From Tepidimonas taiwanensis (GTDB lineage Bacteria > Pseudomonadota > Gammaproteobacteria > Burkholderiales > Burkholderiaceae_C): a stretch of DNA of 64,000 nucleotides. The DNA is taken from assembly GCF_020162115.1 (NCBI RefSeq), contig NZ_CP083911.1:2294001-2358000 (forward strand), in the 5' to 3' direction. The translations under genes were made by a program, and so were the position numbers. Positions 8,811 to 17,733 of the stretch are shown piece after piece. Position 1 is the first letter of the stretch. Each line of letters starts with the position of its first letter. The notes beneath the pieces were generated by a model. The model had not been told where the DNA came from. It did no database searches and was given only the letters and a program-made list of their open reading frames with translations.

Positions 8811-9695
8811 TCAGCGCAGGTCGGGCACGTCCACCACGCCGGTGAACACCGGCTCGGCCGGCCCGGTCATGCGCACCGTAGCGGTCAGCCCCTGCGTCTG
8901 CAACGGCCACTCGATGGTCAGCCGCCCGCCGGGCAGGTCCACGTCGACACGCTCGTCGAACCAGCCCAGCCGGATCCCCGCCACCACCGCCGCGCACGCG
9001 CCGGTGCCACACGCCAGCGTCTCACCGGCCCCGCGCTCGTACACGCGCAGCCGCGCGTGCGCGCGGTCGACCACCTGCACGAAGCCCGCGTTGACGCGGC
9101 GCGGAAAACGCGCATGGCCTTCGATCGCCGGGCCCCACTGCGCCACCGGCGCGGCGTCCACGTCGTCCACGCGCGCCACCGCGTGGGGGTTGCCCATCGA
9201 CAGCACCGCCACCCACGCCACCGGCTCGCCGGCCAGCGGCAGTGCCAGCGGCCAGCGCTGCCAGCCGCCCTCGGCGCGCGGCGCGAGCCCCTCGGGGTCG
9301 AACGGCACCCGCGCAGGCTCGAATACCGGGGACCCCATGTCCACGGTCACCCGGCCGTCGTCCTGCAGCGCCAGCGTCAGCACCCCGGCACGCGTGGCCA
9401 CGCGCACCGTGCGCTGCGGCGTCAGCCCGGCGTCGTGCACGTAGCGCACGAAGCAGCGCGCCCCGTTGCCGCAGTTTTCGACCTCGCCCCCGTCGGCGTT
9501 GTGGATCACGTATTCGAAATCGACCCCGGGATGCGGTGCGGGCCGCACGCTCAGGATCTGGTCGGCACCGACACCGAAATGCCGGTCCGCCAGCCAGCGG
9601 TACTGCGCCGGCGAGAGGTTGAGCGGGCCACGCGTCTCGTCGAGCACGACGAAGTCGTTGCCCGCCCCCTGCATCTTGGTGAACGCCACCCGCAT
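8811..9695 (-). CDS. dapF: Diaminopimelate epimerase
   Basis: Cofactor-independent racemase converting LL- to meso-diaminopimelate for lysine and peptidoglycan synthesis, 294 residues. The two catalytic Cys lie in the family motifs ENCGNGARC (Cys75) and ACGTGACA near the C-terminus. The N-terminus KMQGAGNDFVVLD is diagnostic. The start ATG overlaps the stop of the upstream OmpA-like lipoprotein gene by one base (TGATG), suggesting coupled translation. Downstream are DUF484 and xerC in the standard order. Confidence 0.96.
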   Translation of the reverse strand: MRVAFTKMQGAGNDFVVLDETRGPLNLSPAQYRWLADRHFGVGADQILSVRPAPHPGVDFEYVIHNADGGEVENCGNGARCFVRYVHDAGLTPQRTVRVATRAGVLTLALQDDGRVTVDMGSPVFEPARVPFDPEGLAPRAEGGWQRWPLALPLAGEPVAWVAVLSMGNPHAVARVDDVDAAPVAQWGPAIEGHARFPRRVNAGFVQVVDRAHARLRVYERGAGETLACGTGACAAVVAGIRLGWFDERVDVDLPGGRLTIEWPLQTQGLTATVRMTGPAEPVFTGVVDVPDLR

Positions 9696-10378
9696 CAGCT
9701 CGCCTGCTCCGCGACGAAGATCTCCACCCGCCGGTTGCGGGCGCGCCCTTCGGCGGTGTCGTTGCTCGCGATGGGCTCGCGCGAGCCGCGCCCGTCGATC
9801 GCGATGCGGCCAATCGCCACCCCGCGCGCCACCAGGTAGTCGCGCACGGCTGCAGCACGGTTGATCGACAGGGGATTGTTGATCGCGTCGCTGCCGGTGC
9901 TGTCCGTGTGGCCGATGATGGTCACGCGCGCCGCCGGGTTGCGCTGCAGCCCCTGCGCGAAGGTATCGAGCACCGCGCGGAAATTGGGCTTGATGTCGGC
10001 ACGCCCGACGTCGAACGAAATGTCGCTCGGGATCTCGAGCTTGAGCCGGTTGTCCGCGGTTTGCGTCACCGCCACGCCGGTACCGGCGGTGGCCGCCTCC
10101 ATCTCGCGCTTTTGCTGCTCCATCCGGCTGGACCAGACATAGCCGCCCAGTGCGCCGGCCCCAGCGCCGATGGCCGCGCCGCGCACCGCCCCCTTGCTGC
10201 CATCGGTCACCGCGCCAAGCACGGCCCCGGCGGCGGCGCCGATCATCGCGCCGCGGGCGGTCCCGGACTTCTGCTCCTCGGACATGTTGGCGCAGCCCGT
10301 TGCGGCCAACGCCGCCGCGAGCGCGATCCCCGCCGCCGCGCGGCGGCCCCTGAACCCCTGGTCAAACCAAGCCACCAT
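9695..10378 (-). CDS. OmpA-family outer-membrane lipoprotein with glycine zipper
   Basis: Protein of 227 residues. The N-terminal signal has a plausible lipobox (LAATGC, Cys29). Glycine-zipper repeats follow (GAMIGAAAGAVLGAV and GAAIGAGAGALGGYV). The C-terminal ~110 residues are an OmpA-like peptidoglycan-binding domain (TIIGHTDSTGSDAINNPLS..NRRVEIF). It probably tethers the outer membrane to peptidoglycan, similar to YiaD/Pal-like proteins. AGGAG lies 7 bases before the ATG at 10378. It is co-transcribed with dapF, by a one-base overlap. Confidence 0.9.
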   Translation of the reverse strand: MVAWFDQGFRGRRAAAGIALAAALAATGCANMSEEQKSGTARGAMIGAAAGAVLGAVTDGSKGAVRGAAIGAGAGALGGYVWSSRMEQQKREMEAATAGTGVAVTQTADNRLKLEIPSDISFDVGRADIKPNFRAVLDTFAQGLQRNPAARVTIIGHTDSTGSDAINNPLSINRAAAVRDYLVARGVAIGRIAIDGRGSREPIASNDTAEGRARNRRVEIFVAEQAS

Positions 10379-10500
10379 GATGGCACTCCTTTCCCGTTGG
10401 GCGCCCATGGGCGCGAACGGCTACCATTGTGCGCCACAACCGCGCGGCCGGCCACCCCGGCGGGCGCGTCCGTCACCAACGGTTACACCGGATACACGCC

Positions 10501-12156
10501 ATGGTGCGCCCCCATCTGCGCCTGCACCCGCCCCACGAACCCCCGGTTCCGCGGCCCGCCGCCACCGTCGTGCTGGTGCGCGACGGGGCGCAGGGCCTGG
10601 AGGTGTTGATGACGCGCCGCTCGGCCCATGCGCGCTTCGCGCCCGGGGCCTACGTGTTCCCGGGTGGCGCCATCGACGCCGACGACCACACCGATGCGCC
10701 GCATCCGGCCATCGCGTGGCGCCCTGAACAGGCCGCGGGTGACCGACCCGCGCTGCTGGCCGCGGTGCGCGAGTGCTTCGAGGAGCTGGGCGTGTTGCTG
10801 GCCCGGGATGCGACGGGACGCTGGGTCGCGCCGGATACCGTCGCCGCGCTGGATCGGCACGCCCCGCTGCTGCCGCAATGCGTGGCGCGCGGCCTGACGC
10901 TGGCGGCGGACACCCTGGGGTGGCTGGCCCGCTGGATCACCGACCGGGACTTGCCGATACGCTTCGACGTGGCGTTTTTCGTCGCCCCGATGCCGCCGGG
11001 CCAAACGCCGATAGCCGACGACCGCGAACAGTTCGAGCCGGTCTGGATCACGCCGACCGAGGCGCTGCAGCGGCACGCGGCCGGTGCGCTGCCGATGGTC
11101 TTCCCCACGGTACGCACGCTGGAGCACCTGCGGCGCTATGCGGACAGCGCCGCGCTGCTGGCCGAATGCGCGCGTCACCGCGGGCCGCCGTGGACGAGCT
11201 GCCCGCGCGCCGGCTGGCTCCACGGCCAGGAAGCCCGCTTCATGGAGCACGAGGCCCCCTACGGCGAGCTGGCGCTGACCTGCCCCGACGGGCAACTGGC
11301 CCACATGCTCGACTGGCGCCATGACGCGCCGGTGGCGCTCGCGCGCCACGTCCAGCGCCTGACCGCCCCCAACCCCGGGCCAATGACCGGCCCCGGCACC
11401 AACAGCTATCTGGTCGGCGAACCCGACACGGGCCACGTCGTCATCGACCCGGGCCCGGACGAGCCGGCCCACCTGCAGCGGCTGTTCGACGCGACGGCGG
11501 GCGACATCCGCGCGATCGTCTGCACCCACTCCCACCCGGACCATGCGCCGGGTGCCAAGCCCTTGCAGGCGCTGTGCGCCGCGGCGGGCCGCGCCGTGCC
11601 GCCGGTGCTCGGGCTGCCCAGCGGCCCTACTGCGCGGCCGACCAGCCACTTCCGCCCGGACCGCGCGCTCGCCGACGGCGAGCGGCTCACCCTCACCACC
11701 GGCGACGGCACGGTCCGGCACACGCTGCGCGTGCTGCACACGCCCGGCCACGCCGCCAACCACCTGTGCCTGGTGCTGGAGGAGGACGGCCTACTCTTTT
11801 CCGGCGACCACATCCTTAACGGCAGCACCACCGTGATCGACCCGCCGGACGGCGACATGGACGCGTATCTGGCGTCGCTGCAACGCCTGCGCGCCGCCTG
11901 CGACAGCGACCGCATCGAGTTCATCCTGCCCGCGCACGGCTACGTGCTCGGGGACGCCCCGCGGGCCATCGAGCGCCTGCACGCGCACCGGCTGCAACGC
12001 GAGGCCAAGATCGCGCGCGTGCTCGCCACGCATCCCACGGGCGATCTCGATCTGTGGGTCCGGCACGCCTACGATGACGTGCCGCCGCACCTGTGGCCGG
12101 TGGCGAAGCGCTCGCTGCTGGCGCACGTGCTGCGTCTGCGAGGTCACGCGCCATGA
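10501..12156 (+). CDS. NUDIX hydrolase - metallo-beta-lactamase fold fusion
   Basis: Two-domain protein of 551 residues. Residues ~15-230 are a NUDIX domain of the NUDT7/NUDT19-like type: FPGGAIDADD, then an insert, then RECFEELG at 90-97. Residues ~280-550 are a metallo-beta-lactamase-fold hydrolase with THSHPDH (HxHxDH 343-348), TPGHAANH, FSGDHIL and the C-terminal LPAHG. The second domain resembles the LACTB2/glyoxalase-II-like group. The substrates are unknown; a CoA- or acyl-CoA-related role is an inference from NUDT7/19. The downstream cytochrome c gene overlaps its stop as ATGA. The ATG at 10501 is the first Met before the NUDIX domain. Confidence 0.87.
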   Translation: MVRPHLRLHPPHEPPVPRPAATVVLVRDGAQGLEVLMTRRSAHARFAPGAYVFPGGAIDADDHTDAPHPAIAWRPEQAAGDRPALLAAVRECFEELGVLLARDATGRWVAPDTVAALDRHAPLLPQCVARGLTLAADTLGWLARWITDRDLPIRFDVAFFVAPMPPGQTPIADDREQFEPVWITPTEALQRHAAGALPMVFPTVRTLEHLRRYADSAALLAECARHRGPPWTSCPRAGWLHGQEARFMEHEAPYGELALTCPDGQLAHMLDWRHDAPVALARHVQRLTAPNPGPMTGPGTNSYLVGEPDTGHVVIDPGPDEPAHLQRLFDATAGDIRAIVCTHSHPDHAPGAKPLQALCAAAGRAVPPVLGLPSGPTARPTSHFRPDRALADGERLTLTTGDGTVRHTLRVLHTPGHAANHLCLVLEEDGLLFSGDHILNGSTTVIDPPDGDMDAYLASLQRLRAACDSDRIEFILPAHGYVLGDAPRAIERLHAHRLQREAKIARVLATHPTGDLDLWVRHAYDDVPPHLWPVAKRSLLAHVLRLRGHAP

Positions 12157-12494
12157 CGACATCCCCCCCGACGATGACCCTGGCCCGCATCGGGCTGGCG
12201 GTGTGCCTGGGTGCCGCGCTCGGCGTCGCCGCCCCGCCGGTGCGGGCGGACATGAACGCCGCGCTGGAAAAAGGCTGCCTGAATTGCCACGGCAACCCGC
12301 CGCGCGGCAAAGCGCCGACGATCGCGGCACTGGCGGCGCGCTACGCCAGCGCGGCCGGCGATGAGCAGCGGATCCAGCAGCTCGCCGACCGCCTGCGGGA
12401 GCACCACCTCTTCGGCGGTGTGCCCGCGCACGAGCGGCTCACGGCCGAAGAGGCCGAGCGGTTCGTGCGCTGGCTCGTTGCCGGGGGCGGCTGA
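12153..12494 (+). CDS. Small c-type cytochrome, lacking a Met axial ligand
   Basis: Protein of 113 residues with a signal peptide (ARIGLAVCLGAALGVAAPPVRA) and one haem-binding motif CLNCH (C42, C45, H46), so it is periplasmic. Its C-terminus (LTAEEAERFVRWLVAGGG) matches class I cytochromes. Where related proteins carry a Met ligand, this one reads HHLFGGVPAHERL, and no Met occurs anywhere after the haem motif. The sixth ligand may be a His or be absent, which could alter redox potential or allow ligand binding. It overlaps the preceding gene by four bases (ATGA). Confidence 0.82.
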   Translation: MTTSPPTMTLARIGLAVCLGAALGVAAPPVRADMNAALEKGCLNCHGNPPRGKAPTIAALAARYASAAGDEQRIQQLADRLREHHLFGGVPAHERLTAEEAERFVRWLVAGGG

Positions 12495-12524
12495 TGCGCC
12501 GACGCGCCGTCCGCGAACGAAAGG

Positions 12525-12862
12525 GTGAAGCCCGCCGGTACGCCGGATTCTGTGCGCCGGGGTCGCCCCCGGCGTGACCGCCATTCCTCTGGGCCGCCGG
12601 TCACCCGGTCGGCTCGGTGCCACCTACCCGCCAGCACGGCCCGCGGGCCACGGGCTGGGGTTGCCCCCGGGCTGGCCTACTTGGTGTTGCTGCGCGTAGA
12701 GATTGCCGCGTTTCACCCCGGTCTGAACCGGCTCGTCTCTGTGGCTCTGATCCGCACCTTGCGGTGGAGAGGCGTTACCTCCTACGCTGCCCTGCGCAGT
12801 CCGGACGTTCCTCCAGCGCGCCCTTGCGGGCCTTGCGCCAGCGGCGGTCTGGCGGACTTCAC
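12525..12862 (-). ncRNA. rnpB: RNase P RNA (rnpB), bacterial type A
   Basis: Catalytic RNA of RNase P, ~338 nt. The transcript begins with GUGAAGUCCGCC, which pairs with GGCGGGCUUCAC at its 3' end to form P1, a 12-bp helix with one G-U pair. Conserved core elements are visible on the minus strand: GGAGGAACGTCCGGACTG and GGGCAGCGTAGGAGGTAACGCC near the 5' end. ACAGAATCCGGC near the 3' end pairs with the core as P4. Size and order match E. coli M1 RNA. The ends are inferred from the P1 pairing. Confidence 0.95.
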
Positions 12863-13063
12863 ATCCCAATTATGCGTCAACGCCGCTGCACATGCCATTG
12901 TCCCGGCCGGGGTGGCAACCCAAGTGCATGCGCGGCCCACTCACGGCAACCCCGGTCGGGACACCCAACGGCGACCGGAGCACCGTGGCTGTGCCCCGCG
13001 CCCGCAAGCGGTGCAACACCCACCCACCGTGCACCGTGACAACCGCACCACATCGGTGTGCGC

Positions 13064-13363
13064 TTACATGCGCACACCCCAGACGTAGCGCTGCGGTGGC
13101 GCAACCGCCACCCCCTCCTCAGCGGCGAGCTCGCCCCGCGTCTGTGGGAGACGCCGTGCCTGCCACGCCTCCAGCAAGCGCTGCGCGTGCTGCGCCAAGG
13201 TGTCGTCGGACAACTCCTGTGCTTTTTGCCGCGCCAGCGCCACCATCGCCTGTGCGTAGGCATAGTCGGTGGCCATCCACTCAATGTCGGTGATACGCCC
13301 CACTTTGCGGCGCAGGGCCACGTGCAAATGTGCTGCCGCAGCGGTCAGATCAATCGATGCCAT
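13064..13363 (-). CDS. Small conserved-looking protein of unknown function
   Basis: I do not recognise this 99-residue protein. It starts with MASIDLTAAAAHLHVALRRKVGRI and is mostly helical, with no signal peptide, membrane segment or known motif. AGGAGG lies 5 bases upstream of the ATG at 13363, which supports real translation. It lies 201 bp upstream of rnpB on the same strand and is divergent from the FAD dehydrogenase gene. Extending it to the far upstream start at 14878 would run antisense to that gene and is not credible. Confidence 0.65.
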   Translation of the reverse strand: MASIDLTAAAAHLHVALRRKVGRITDIEWMATDYAYAQAMVALARQKAQELSDDTLAQHAQRLLEAWQARRLPQTRGELAAEEGVAVAPPQRYVWGVRM

Positions 13364-13522
13364 CGGCCCCTCCTTCACGACACACGCGTTGGGGCGCAAG
13401 CAAGCTTCATGCCGCACGCCGCGCTCCGGCCTCGGACACACGCCGCCTCCCGACGCGACAGCGCCCAACTCCTCGCTATCATGCCGGCCTCGCCCGATGA
13501 ACACGGGCCACGTGAGGTTGCC

Positions 13523-15385
13523 ATGATCCGCATTGCCGAACTGAAACTGCCGCTGCAGGCGCTGCCCGTCGAGGCGCGCCGCGCCGCCGACGCGCCGGCC
13601 GAAACCGACGCCGACCGCACCCCGCAGCCGCACCCCATCGAGGCGCTGCGCACGCTGGCCGCCCAAGCGCTGGCGCTGCCCGAGTCGGCCATCGCCAACC
13701 TGCACGTGCACAAGCGCAGCTTCGACGCGCGCGGCACCGCGCTGCGGGCGGTCTATATCGTCGACGTGGCCTTGGCCGACCCCGCGCAGGAAGACGCCGT
13801 GTTGCAGCGCCTCGCGGGGCACGCGCATGTGCAGCGCACGCCGGACATGAGCTGGCAACCGCCGGCACGCGCCGCCGCCGACTGGACGCCCGCCGCGGAC
13901 GAGCGGCCCGTGGTCGTCGGCTTCGGGCCGTGCGGGATCCTCGCGGCGCTGACGCTGGCCGAAATGGGGCTGCGCCCGATCGTGCTGGAGCGCGGTCGCC
14001 CGGTACGCCAGCGCACGAAAGACACCTGGGGCCTGTGGCGCCGGCGCGAGCTCAACCCGGACTCCAACGTCCAGTTCGGCGAAGGCGGCGCGGGGTTGTT
14101 TTCCGACGGCAAGCTCTACAGCCAGATCAAGGACCCGCGCCACCTGGGCCGGCGCGTCATGCAGGCCTTCGTCGACGCCGGCGCCCCGCCGGAAATTTTG
14201 TACGAAGCGCACCCGCACATCGGCACCTTCAAGCTGGTCAAGGTGGTCGAGGCGCTGCGCGCGCGCATCACCGCGCTGGGAGGCGAGATCCGCTTCGAGC
14301 AGCAGGTGGTCGACTTCGTGCTCGCGCCAGCCGGCGAGGGACGCTGGCGGCTGCAGGGCCTGCGCGTGCACGACCGCGGCGCGCACGGCACCGAATACGA
14401 ACTGCCCGCGCAGCGGGTGATCCTGGCGCTGGGCCACAGCGCGCGCGATACGTTCGAGCGGCTGCACCAGCGCGGCGTGCGGCTGGAGCCCAAGCCCTTT
14501 TCCATCGGCGTGCGTATCGAGCATCCGCAGGGCATGATCGACCGCGCGCGCTGGGGCCGCCACGCAGGCCACCCGCTGCTGGGCGCGGCGGCCTACAAGC
14601 TCGTGCACCACGCCGCCAACGGCCGTGCCGTCTACAGCTTTTGCATGTGCCCGGGCGGCACGGTCGTCGCCGCCACCAGCGAAGCCGAGCGTGTCGTCAC
14701 CAACGGCATGAGCCAGTACTCGCGCGCCGAGCGCAACGCCAACGCCGGGCTGGTCGTGGGCATCGGCCCGCAGGACTTCCCGCAGCACGACGCGGCGGCG
14801 TGGCGCGCCGCCTTTGGCGACGCGGCGGGCAGCCGCTACGCCGCCGAGGCGGCCGCGCTGCCCGACGGCGCCGTCCACCCGCTCGCGGGCGTGGTGCTGC
14901 AGCGCACGCTGGAAAGCGCCGCCTACCGCGCCGGTGGCGGCGGCTACAACGCGCCGGGACAGCTCGTCGGCGACTTTCTGGCCGGGCGGCCGTCCGCCAC
15001 CTTTGGGGACGTGCTCCCCTCGTACAAGCCCGGTGTCACGCTGGGTGACCTGGCCACGGTGCTGCCCGACGACGCGGTGGCCGCGATGCGCGAGGCGCTG
15101 CCCGCCTTCGGCCGCCAGATCCGCGGCTACGACCGGGCCGATGCGGTCATGACCGGGGTCGAGACCCGCACCTCGTCACCGCTGCGCATCCCGCGCGGGC
15201 CCGACTACCAGAGCCTCAACGTCGAGGGCCTGTACCCGGCGGGCGAAGGGGCCGGGTACGCGGGCGGCATCCTCTCCGCCGGCGTGGACGGCGTGCGCGT
15301 GGCCGAAGCGCTGGGCTGCCACGTACTCGGCGTCACCCCGCCGCCACCGGACCGCGTCCCGCATGCAGGCGTTGCGTACGGCTGA
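13523..15385 (+). CDS. NAD(P)/FAD-dependent dehydrogenase (COG2509 type)
   Basis: Flavoprotein of 620 residues. An N-terminal extension of ~125 residues carries the SFDARG..AVYIVDVAL segment. It is followed by the FAD-binding Rossmann motif GFGPCGILAALTLAEMG and ERG (about residues 131-160). The motif QFGEGGAGLFSDGKLYSQIKD and the C-terminal YPAGEGAGYAGGILSAGVDG are typical of the COG2509 family. GAGG lies shortly before the ATG at 13523. The substrate is not known. It stands alone on the plus strand, divergent from the small unknown gene. Confidence 0.88.
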   Translation: MIRIAELKLPLQALPVEARRAADAPAETDADRTPQPHPIEALRTLAAQALALPESAIANLHVHKRSFDARGTALRAVYIVDVALADPAQEDAVLQRLAGHAHVQRTPDMSWQPPARAAADWTPAADERPVVVGFGPCGILAALTLAEMGLRPIVLERGRPVRQRTKDTWGLWRRRELNPDSNVQFGEGGAGLFSDGKLYSQIKDPRHLGRRVMQAFVDAGAPPEILYEAHPHIGTFKLVKVVEALRARITALGGEIRFEQQVVDFVLAPAGEGRWRLQGLRVHDRGAHGTEYELPAQRVILALGHSARDTFERLHQRGVRLEPKPFSIGVRIEHPQGMIDRARWGRHAGHPLLGAAAYKLVHHAANGRAVYSFCMCPGGTVVAATSEAERVVTNGMSQYSRAERNANAGLVVGIGPQDFPQHDAAAWRAAFGDAAGSRYAAEAAALPDGAVHPLAGVVLQRTLESAAYRAGGGGYNAPGQLVGDFLAGRPSATFGDVLPSYKPGVTLGDLATVLPDDAVAAMREALPAFGRQIRGYDRADAVMTGVETRTSSPLRIPRGPDYQSLNVEGLYPAGEGAGYAGGILSAGVDGVRVAEALGCHVLGVTPPPPDRVPHAGVAYG

Positions 15386-15489
15386 ACCGGCCTATTTCGT
15401 CAACCACCGGGCGCGAGGCGCGCCGGCGTAAGGGTGGACCGACGGCAGCGGCACACCACAACGACGCCACTGCCACCGTCCCCCGCGCA

Positions 15490-16359
15490 TCACAGCGCCT
15501 GCAAGGCCGCGATGCGCTCCTCGATCGGCGGGTGCGTGGCAAAGAGCTTGCCGATCCCGCCGGTGATGCCCATCGCCTGCATGCCCTGCGGCAGCGCCCC
15601 GGGGTGCAGGCCGCCCAGCCGCGCCAGCGCGTTGATCATCGGCTGCTTGCGACCCATCAGCATCGCCGCCCCGGCGTCCGCACGGAACTCGCGCTGGCGG
15701 CTGAACCACGCGACGATGATCGCGGCCAGGAACCCGAGCACGATCTCCATCACGATGCTGGTGACCAGATACCCGATCCCGGGGCCGGACGATTCGCTGT
15801 CACCGCGGCGCAGGAAGCTGTCCACCACGTAGCCGATGACGCGGCTCAGGAACACGACGAAGGTGTTCATCACCCCTTGGATCAGCGTCATCGTCACCAT
15901 GTCGCCGTTGGCGATGTGCGCCACCTCGTGCGCCAGCACCGCCTCCACCTCCTCGCGCGTCATGTTGGCGAGCAGCCCCGTGGAGACGCCCACCAGCGCG
16001 TCGTTCTTGAACGCGCCGGTGGCAAACGCGTTGGGTTCGCCCTCGTAGATGCCGACCTCGGGCATGCCGATGCCGGCCTGATCGGCCAGCTTGCGCACGG
16101 TGGCCAGCAGCCAAGCCTCGTCGGCGCTGCGCGGCTGGTCGATGATGACCATGCCCGTACTCCACTTGGCCATCGGCTTGCTCATCAGCAGCGAGATGAA
16201 CGCGCCGCCAAAACCGATCACCAGCGAGAAGACGGCCAGCGCCGTCATGTCCAACCCGTTGGCGGTGAGGAAGCGGTCCACCCCGAGGATGCGGGTGGTG
16301 ATCAACAACACCGCCATCACGGCGAGGTTGGTCAGAACCAGCAACAGAATACGTTTCAT
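15490..16359 (-). CDS. htpX: HtpX, membrane zinc metalloprotease
   Basis: M48B protease of the inner membrane that helps degrade misfolded membrane proteins, 289 residues. The zinc motif HEVAH is at 144-148. Two N-terminal membrane helices (ILLLVLTNLAVMAVLLITT; LAVFSLVIGFGGAFISLLM) precede the catalytic domain, and two more follow it. The sequence ends THPPIEERIAALQAL, typical of HtpX. GGAGA lies 4 bases before the ATG at 16359. It is convergent with the FAD dehydrogenase gene across a 104-bp gap in which I see no clear signal. Confidence 0.95.
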   Translation of the reverse strand: MKRILLLVLTNLAVMAVLLITTRILGVDRFLTANGLDMTALAVFSLVIGFGGAFISLLMSKPMAKWSTGMVIIDQPRSADEAWLLATVRKLADQAGIGMPEVGIYEGEPNAFATGAFKNDALVGVSTGLLANMTREEVEAVLAHEVAHIANGDMVTMTLIQGVMNTFVVFLSRVIGYVVDSFLRRGDSESSGPGIGYLVTSIVMEIVLGFLAAIIVAWFSRQREFRADAGAAMLMGRKQPMINALARLGGLHPGALPQGMQAMGITGGIGKLFATHPPIEERIAALQAL

Positions 16360-16665
16360 CGGGTCTCCGTCAGCGCGTTGGATCAAAACGAGGGCCCTGC
16401 GGGCGGCAGCCCTTGGAGGCACCCTTGCAGGTGAGGGTCACACCGCCGCCGTTCAAGCCCGGCGATAGTATCAGCGCTGGCTGATCCTTCCCGGGGTCGA
16501 GAGTTCCAGGCACCAAGCGCAGCACCGCCGAACCGGGCATGTCGGCGTCGCATGTCACAAAATCACCACAATGACACCCTCAGGCGCGCCGCAGGCCCGC
16601 CACTTCCTTATATCCTAGCGGCGCGCGAGCACGCGCTGCGCACTTGACCCAACGGGAGAGGCCCC
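16360..16665. other. Intergenic region between divergent htpX and tctC
   Basis: About 306 bp separate htpX (minus) from the first tctC (plus), so both promoters should lie here. A TATATC hexamer is near 16610 on the plus strand, but no convincing -35 accompanies it. A 62-codon minus-strand reading frame (16370-16558, GTG start) ends 10 bp before htpX. It includes a Cys-containing segment vaguely like a pilin C-terminus, but has no ribosome site and I do not call it. TctD would be expected to act on the tctC side; no repeat obvious to the eye was found. Confidence 0.5.
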
Positions 16666-17649
16666 ATGATCGACCGCCAACGCAGGCTCTTGCTGTGCAC
16701 CCCACTGTTGACCATGCTGGGGGCGGGCGCGGCTCGCAGTCAGCCCGCCGAGGCCCAGTGCATCGTCCCCGCGCAACCAGGCGGCGGCTTTGACCTGACG
16801 TGCCGTCTGGCCCAAAGCGCCTTAACCGACGGCGGACTGCTCCCCACCCCCTTGCGCATGGTTCACATGCCGGGCGGCGTCGGGGCCGTGGCCTATCACC
16901 ACATCGTCAACCAGCGGCCAGCCGACGGCAACGTCATCGTGGCCTTCTCGGGTGGCTCGTTGCTGAATCTGGCTTTGGGCAAATTTGGCAACCACAGCGT
17001 GCGCGATGTGCGCTGGCTGGCCTCGGTGGGCACAGACTACGGGACCGTCATGGTGCGGGCCGACGCCCCCTACGCGAAGCTCAAGGCGCTCATCACCGCC
17101 CTCAAAGAGGACCCCAACAAGATCGTGATCGGTGGTGGGGGCTCGGTGGGCAGCCAGGATTGGTTCAAGGCAGCCCTGACCGCACGCGCCGCAGGCATTC
17201 CCACGGCCCGCATGCGTTACCTGGGCTTTGAGGGGGGCGGTGCCGCGATGACGGCACTGCAAAATGGCCATATCCAGGTTGTGATGGGCGACGCCTCTGA
17301 AGCCATCCAGTTCCTGGAGAAAAACACCCCCGTGCGGATACTGGCGGTCTACAGTCAGCAGCGGCTGCCGGGCCGCCTGGCCAATACCCCCACGGCGTTG
17401 GAGCAAGGCTTTGACATCGACTGGCCTGTCATTCGGGGCTTCTACATGGGGCCCAAGGTGTCGGAAACCGACTACCAATGGTGGGTGGCCGCCTTTAAAA
17501 AGGCCATGAGCGCTCCCGGCTTTGCCGCCTTGCAGCAACAGCGGGGATTGTTTCCGCTCGATCTGGTGGGGCCCGAGCTTGAGCGTTTTGTGAAAGAGCG
17601 CACCCGCGCCTACGCTCAACTGGTCAAAGAATTCGTTTTGGCGCATTGA
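16666..17649 (+). CDS. tctC: Tricarboxylate-binding protein TctC (copy 1)
   Basis: Periplasmic substrate-binding protein of the TctABC tricarboxylate transporter (Bug family), 327 residues with an N-terminal signal. Family segments include PGGGFDLTCRLAQ, MPGGVGAVAYHHI, GGGGSVGSQDW and YMGPKVSETDYQWW. It is closely related to the second TctC at 19911, sharing long blocks such as AAFKKAMSAPGFA and QQQRGLFP. It heads the locus, followed by tctD 84 bp later. GGGAGAG precedes the ATG at 16666. A second binding protein for one permease may broaden specificity or serve signalling to TctE; that is inference. Confidence 0.92.
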   Translation: MIDRQRRLLLCTPLLTMLGAGAARSQPAEAQCIVPAQPGGGFDLTCRLAQSALTDGGLLPTPLRMVHMPGGVGAVAYHHIVNQRPADGNVIVAFSGGSLLNLALGKFGNHSVRDVRWLASVGTDYGTVMVRADAPYAKLKALITALKEDPNKIVIGGGGSVGSQDWFKAALTARAAGIPTARMRYLGFEGGGAAMTALQNGHIQVVMGDASEAIQFLEKNTPVRILAVYSQQRLPGRLANTPTALEQGFDIDWPVIRGFYMGPKVSETDYQWWVAAFKKAMSAPGFAALQQQRGLFPLDLVGPELERFVKERTRAYAQLVKEFVLAH

Positions 17650-17733
17650 CCGCTCGGCCCCGCTGCGCCGCCGTCGCGGTGACAGCCGGCCGCACGGGCT
17701 GCGCCTCACGCCCCCACCACAGCCATCACCCCC

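Noticed and set aside
16370..16558. 62-codon minus-strand frame ending just before htpX, slightly pilin-like
   Set aside because: GTG start without a ribosome site, and similarity too weak to call a gene or remnant.
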